A stretch of 20,402 nt of DNA from contig CAZAPG010000079.1 of the NCBI GenBank assembly GCA_964486935.1, forward strand, positions 1 to 20,402. Direction: 5' to 3'. Positions within the stretch are counted from its first letter, which is position 1. Each line of letters starts with the position of its first letter. Shown here in pieces: positions 17,956 to 20,402 of the stretch. This DNA comes from CAZAPG01 sp964486935 (GTDB taxonomy: Bacteria; Chloroflexota; Anaerolineae; 4572-78; J111). The translations under genes and the position numbers were made by a program. Under the pieces are notes generated by a model that did not search any database, was not told the origin of the DNA, and saw only the letters and a list, made by a program, of their open reading frames with translations.

Positions 17956-20402
17956 ATGACAGCCGGTAAAAAGTCTGCCCAAGCTAATCGTTCATACACC
18001 CGCGCCGGGGTTGCTACCAGCCTCGGTCTTTTTTTGTTGGCCCTGCTGCCCCGCGCTTATGATTTACCCCGCTTTGTGACGGCTGATGAAGCCAAATGGG
18101 TCTATCGCTCGGCTCAATTTCTGGCCGCCCTGCTCAACGGCGATTTAGCCGCCACCAGCGTCAACCTGACTCCCGCCGTTACCACCACCTGGCTGGGTAG
18201 TTTAGGGTTGGCGCTCTTTTACCGGCTTAATCAGGCCGCCATTAACGCGCCGTTTACGGATTGGCTGCTCTCGCTGCCGGAGTTTCGCGCCGATTTGCCG
18301 CTGCTGGTTGCCAGCCGCTGGTCGATGGTGATTTTTACCTCGTTGGGGGTTGTTATTATCTACTGGCTGGCCCGCCGTTTGTTCAACCCGCCGCTTGCCT
18401 TTATTGGCGCGGTTTTCATCGCGCTCGACGCCCACACCATCGCCCTGTCTCGCGTTTTGGGTCACGATGCTCCGGCAGCCGTTTTCATGACAATCTCTCT
18501 GCTGCTCTTGCTGTTGGCCGTAAAACCGGCAGGGAAGCAGTGGAGCAGAGAAGCAGAGGAGATATCCCCCCTGCCCCCCCGCCCCGCCGCACTTCTGCCT
18601 GTGCCCAAATGGGCGCTTCTCATCCTCTCTGGCGCTGCCGCCGGGCTGGCCTTTCTCTCAAAAGCGCCGGCGCTGTTTCTCATCCCCTTTGCGGCGTTGC
18701 TGCTGGGCGGGTCAATTTTAAGCCGCGCCTTGACTCTTTTTGAAGCCGTTTCTCGCTTTATTCTGTGGGGAGTGGCTGCCTACCTGACCTTTATTTTATT
18801 CTGGCCCGCTGCCTGGGTTGACCCTTTAGGCCGGCCCTGGGCCGTGGCCGAAAACGCCTTTCTCTCCGCCACCGACCAGGAAGAGGCCGACTCCGAAGGC
18901 TACTGGCGGGTCCCCGACCTCGGCCCGGCTTACTATCTGGTCAACGGGGCCTTTAAACTTAGCCCCCTGGTCACTGTAGGTGTAATTCTGGCCCTCGCCG
19001 CCCCAGCCCGCGCAACACGCCGGCTGTTTCACGTTTCGCGTTTCACGTTTCACGCCCTGCATTCTCCGCTCTTTTGGCTTGCTCTCTTTGCCCTCCTCTT
19101 CACCCTCTTTATGACTCTTGGCGATAAGCGCAGCGCCCGCTATATCTTGCCGGTTTTTCCGCCCCTGGCAATGATTGCCGCCGCCGGCTGGTTGAGGTTA
19201 TACCAGGTGGTAATGGGCGATGATGCGCAACGTACAGCACATAATAGGCACTACCTGTCAACTTTTGCCTATTCCGCGCTTCTGTTCGTTACCGCTCTGA
19301 TTATTTTGCTGCCATACATACCCTACTACTTCACTTATTACAATCCCCTGCTGGGCGGCTCTTTAACTGCGCCTTATCTGGTAAAAATTGGTTGGGGCGA
19401 GGGGTTGGACCGGGTGGGGCGCTTTTTGCAGCGAGAATTGAGCGATAGCCGGGTGGGTACGGCTTACGCCTCAACCGTGGCTCCCTATTTTCAGGGCGAT
19501 TTGTCGGGCGTAACCGGCGACCATCTTGATTTTGTGGTGCTTTACCGCAAGCAGGTACAATCCGGCGAGCCGTCGCCGGCCTTCATCCAATATTTTGAAC
19601 AGCTTGGGCCGATTTTTTCGGTCAATCTGAATGGCCTGCACTATGCCGACGTTTACCCCGGCCCGGCTCCGCAACCGGCGCTAACCCCGCCAGATGAGCG
19701 CGACCCGCTTCAGCCGGTCAGCTACAGGCCGGCCACCCCTTACGGGCGTATTGGCCAACCCCTGGAGGTGGATGTGCTGTGGCAGGCCAACGAGGCGCTA
19801 CCGGCTACACCGGCTACGCTGGCCCTGGCCCCGGCCTCGGTGCTGGATAGTCAGGATTATCAGATTATTGATATGAATGACCCCGGCCTAATTCTGGCCA
19901 AAGCGCCGGGCGTGTTGGCTCGCCGTGGCGACCAACTGGTGGTCAGCCGCCATCGCTTGATATTGCCCAAAGAGCTGGCTCGCGGCCCATACGCCTTGCT
20001 GCTGGATGGCCGGCCGCTGGGAGAAGTCGAACTGCGCCTGTTTGACCCGCCGGCCAACCTGGGGCGGGTAAACGGGGTTGTGTTCGACCGGCAGATTGCG
20101 CTGGTGGGTTATGGCTATCAACCCGCCGAGGCGTACATTAAAGTAACGCTGGCCTGGCAGGCGCAGAAATCCCGCCTGCCCGATTACACCGTGTTTGCCC
20201 AATTTCTGGATGCCGAAACCAACCATCGCCTGGCCGGGGTGGATACCCGGCCGGTCAACGGCCAATGGCCCACCAGCCGCTGGGTTAGAAATGAGGTAGT
20301 GGTGGATGATTACACTATTGACCTGCCGCCCGACCTTGGCCCCGGTTTTTACAAGGTGATTGTGGGGCTGTACCAGCCGCAAACCGGCCAGCGCCTGCGC
20401 CA
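17956..20402 (+). CDS. GT39-like membrane glycosyltransferase (GT-C fold), paralogue 4, 3' end beyond window
   Basis: An uninterrupted reading frame of 815 codons runs from ATG 17956 to the window edge without a stop, so the protein is partial at its C-terminus. After the first TM helix (SLGLFLLALLPRAYDLPRF) comes VTADEAKW with the acidic pair D44-E45. HTIALSRVLGHDAPAAVFMT, DKRSARYILPVFPPLAMIAA, PYYFTYYNPLLGG and IGWGEGLDRVGRFL match paralogue 2. A soluble segment precedes the common beta-rich module (LAWQAQKSRLPDYTVFAQFL, GPGFYKVIVGLYQPQTGQRL), which is nearly complete at the edge. It is separated from paralogue 3 by 56 bp containing a possible promoter, unlike the overlapping genes before it. 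Simple-repeat stretches encode loops at 18537 and 19027. No strong SD is seen before ATG 17956. Confidence 0.88.
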   Translation, partial: MTAGKKSAQANRSYTRAGVATSLGLFLLALLPRAYDLPRFVTADEAKWVYRSAQFLAALLNGDLAATSVNLTPAVTTTWLGSLGLALFYRLNQAAINAPFTDWLLSLPEFRADLPLLVASRWSMVIFTSLGVVIIYWLARRLFNPPLAFIGAVFIALDAHTIALSRVLGHDAPAAVFMTISLLLLLLAVKPAGKQWSREAEEISPLPPRPAALLPVPKWALLILSGAAAGLAFLSKAPALFLIPFAALLLGGSILSRALTLFEAVSRFILWGVAAYLTFILFWPAAWVDPLGRPWAVAENAFLSATDQEEADSEGYWRVPDLGPAYYLVNGAFKLSPLVTVGVILALAAPARATRRLFHVSRFTFHALHSPLFWLALFALLFTLFMTLGDKRSARYILPVFPPLAMIAAAGWLRLYQVVMGDDAQRTAHNRHYLSTFAYSALLFVTALIILLPYIPYYFTYYNPLLGGSLTAPYLVKIGWGEGLDRVGRFLQRELSDSRVGTAYASTVAPYFQGDLSGVTGDHLDFVVLYRKQVQSGEPSPAFIQYFEQLGPIFSVNLNGLHYADVYPGPAPQPALTPPDERDPLQPVSYRPATPYGRIGQPLEVDVLWQANEALPATPATLALAPASVLDSQDYQIIDMNDPGLILAKAPGVLARRGDQLVVSRHRLILPKELARGPYALLLDGRPLGEVELRLFDPPANLGRVNGVVFDRQIALVGYGYQPAEAYIKVTLAWQAQKSRLPDYTVFAQFLDAETNHRLAGVDTRPVNGQWPTSRWVRNEVVVDDYTIDLPPDLGPGFYKVIVGLYQPQTGQRLR
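18537..18560 (+). repeat. Octanucleotide-like array GCAGAGGA in GT39 paralogue 4
   Basis: GCAGTGGA, GCAGAGAA and GCAGAGGA are consecutive, read as KQWSREAEE in a charged loop between membrane helices. The period here is 8, unlike the 7-nt arrays elsewhere. Confidence 0.55.
19027..19054 (+). repeat. Heptanucleotide array TTTCACG, four units
   Basis: TTTCACG, TTTCGCG, TTTCACG, TTTCACG, read in frame as FHVSRFTFHA in a loop of GT39 paralogue 4. The repeat is the same family as the array at 12115. Confidence 0.8.

Noticed and set aside
1..20402. tRNA, rRNA, riboswitch or integrase attachment site
   Set aside because: No cloverleaf, conserved rRNA segment, riboswitch core or integrase gene was recognised on either strand when reading the window.

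Overview
The window most likely comes from an uncultured bacterium related to the Chloroflexota. This is inferred from the moderately high GC content, the runs of large GT39-type membrane glycosyltransferases ending in a beta-rich domain, and the abundant short tandem repeats; no rRNA or marker gene is present to confirm it. It is a draft assembly: a 100-N block at 3164-3263 interrupts a tandem repeat, and the last gene runs off the right end.

Layout. (1) 105-692: a DUF4202-family gene closed by a clear intrinsic terminator, then a second terminator-like hairpin with no coding gene in front of it. (2) 949-8590: a type I restriction-modification operon in the order hsdM, tandem-repeat array, hsdS, RAYT transposase, hsdR. 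(3) 8591-9019: an AT-richer scar with remnants that look like a HEPN/MNT toxin-antitoxin pair. (4) 9020-20402: a co-directional envelope glycosylation cluster made of a small membrane protein, a GT4 glycosyltransferase with an unusual hydrophobic insertion, an alpha/beta-plus-four-TM protein, and four GT39-type (GT-C) glycosyltransferases in tandem. The fourth is open to the window edge.

The most interesting part is the R-M operon. It contains a REP-associated tyrosine transposase (RAYT, an HUH/Y1 enzyme) flanked by two perfect 33-bp palindromes. Eight further copies of the same palindrome lie in the operon: two in hsdM, three in the hsdM-hsdS junction array, one at the central hinge of hsdS, one decayed copy inside the RAYT gene and one in hsdR. 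The core is 33 bp (11 codons), and the copies inside genes are all read through in frame, giving recurring peptides such as KTGAVFKTAPVF or DWRSLQDCANL. A second, unrelated palindrome (arms AATCTCAAAGC) occurs in the hsdM leader and, in frame, in hsdR. This resembles the coding palindromes known from Rickettsia (RPEs), but here next to a candidate mobilising enzyme.

Between hsdM and hsdS, an 80-bp unit is tandemly repeated. Each unit holds one palindrome, a Shine-Dalgarno sequence and an ATGA stop/start overlap. The junction is therefore a chain of 27-codon minicistrons handing ribosomes from hsdM to hsdS. The middle palindromes are chimeric (left arm like the last copy, right arm like the first), which is what unequal crossing-over through the palindrome centre would produce.

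In the glycosyltransferase cluster a different repeat style appears: short heptanucleotide tandem arrays kept in frame within the coding regions, one of them spanning a stop/start junction.
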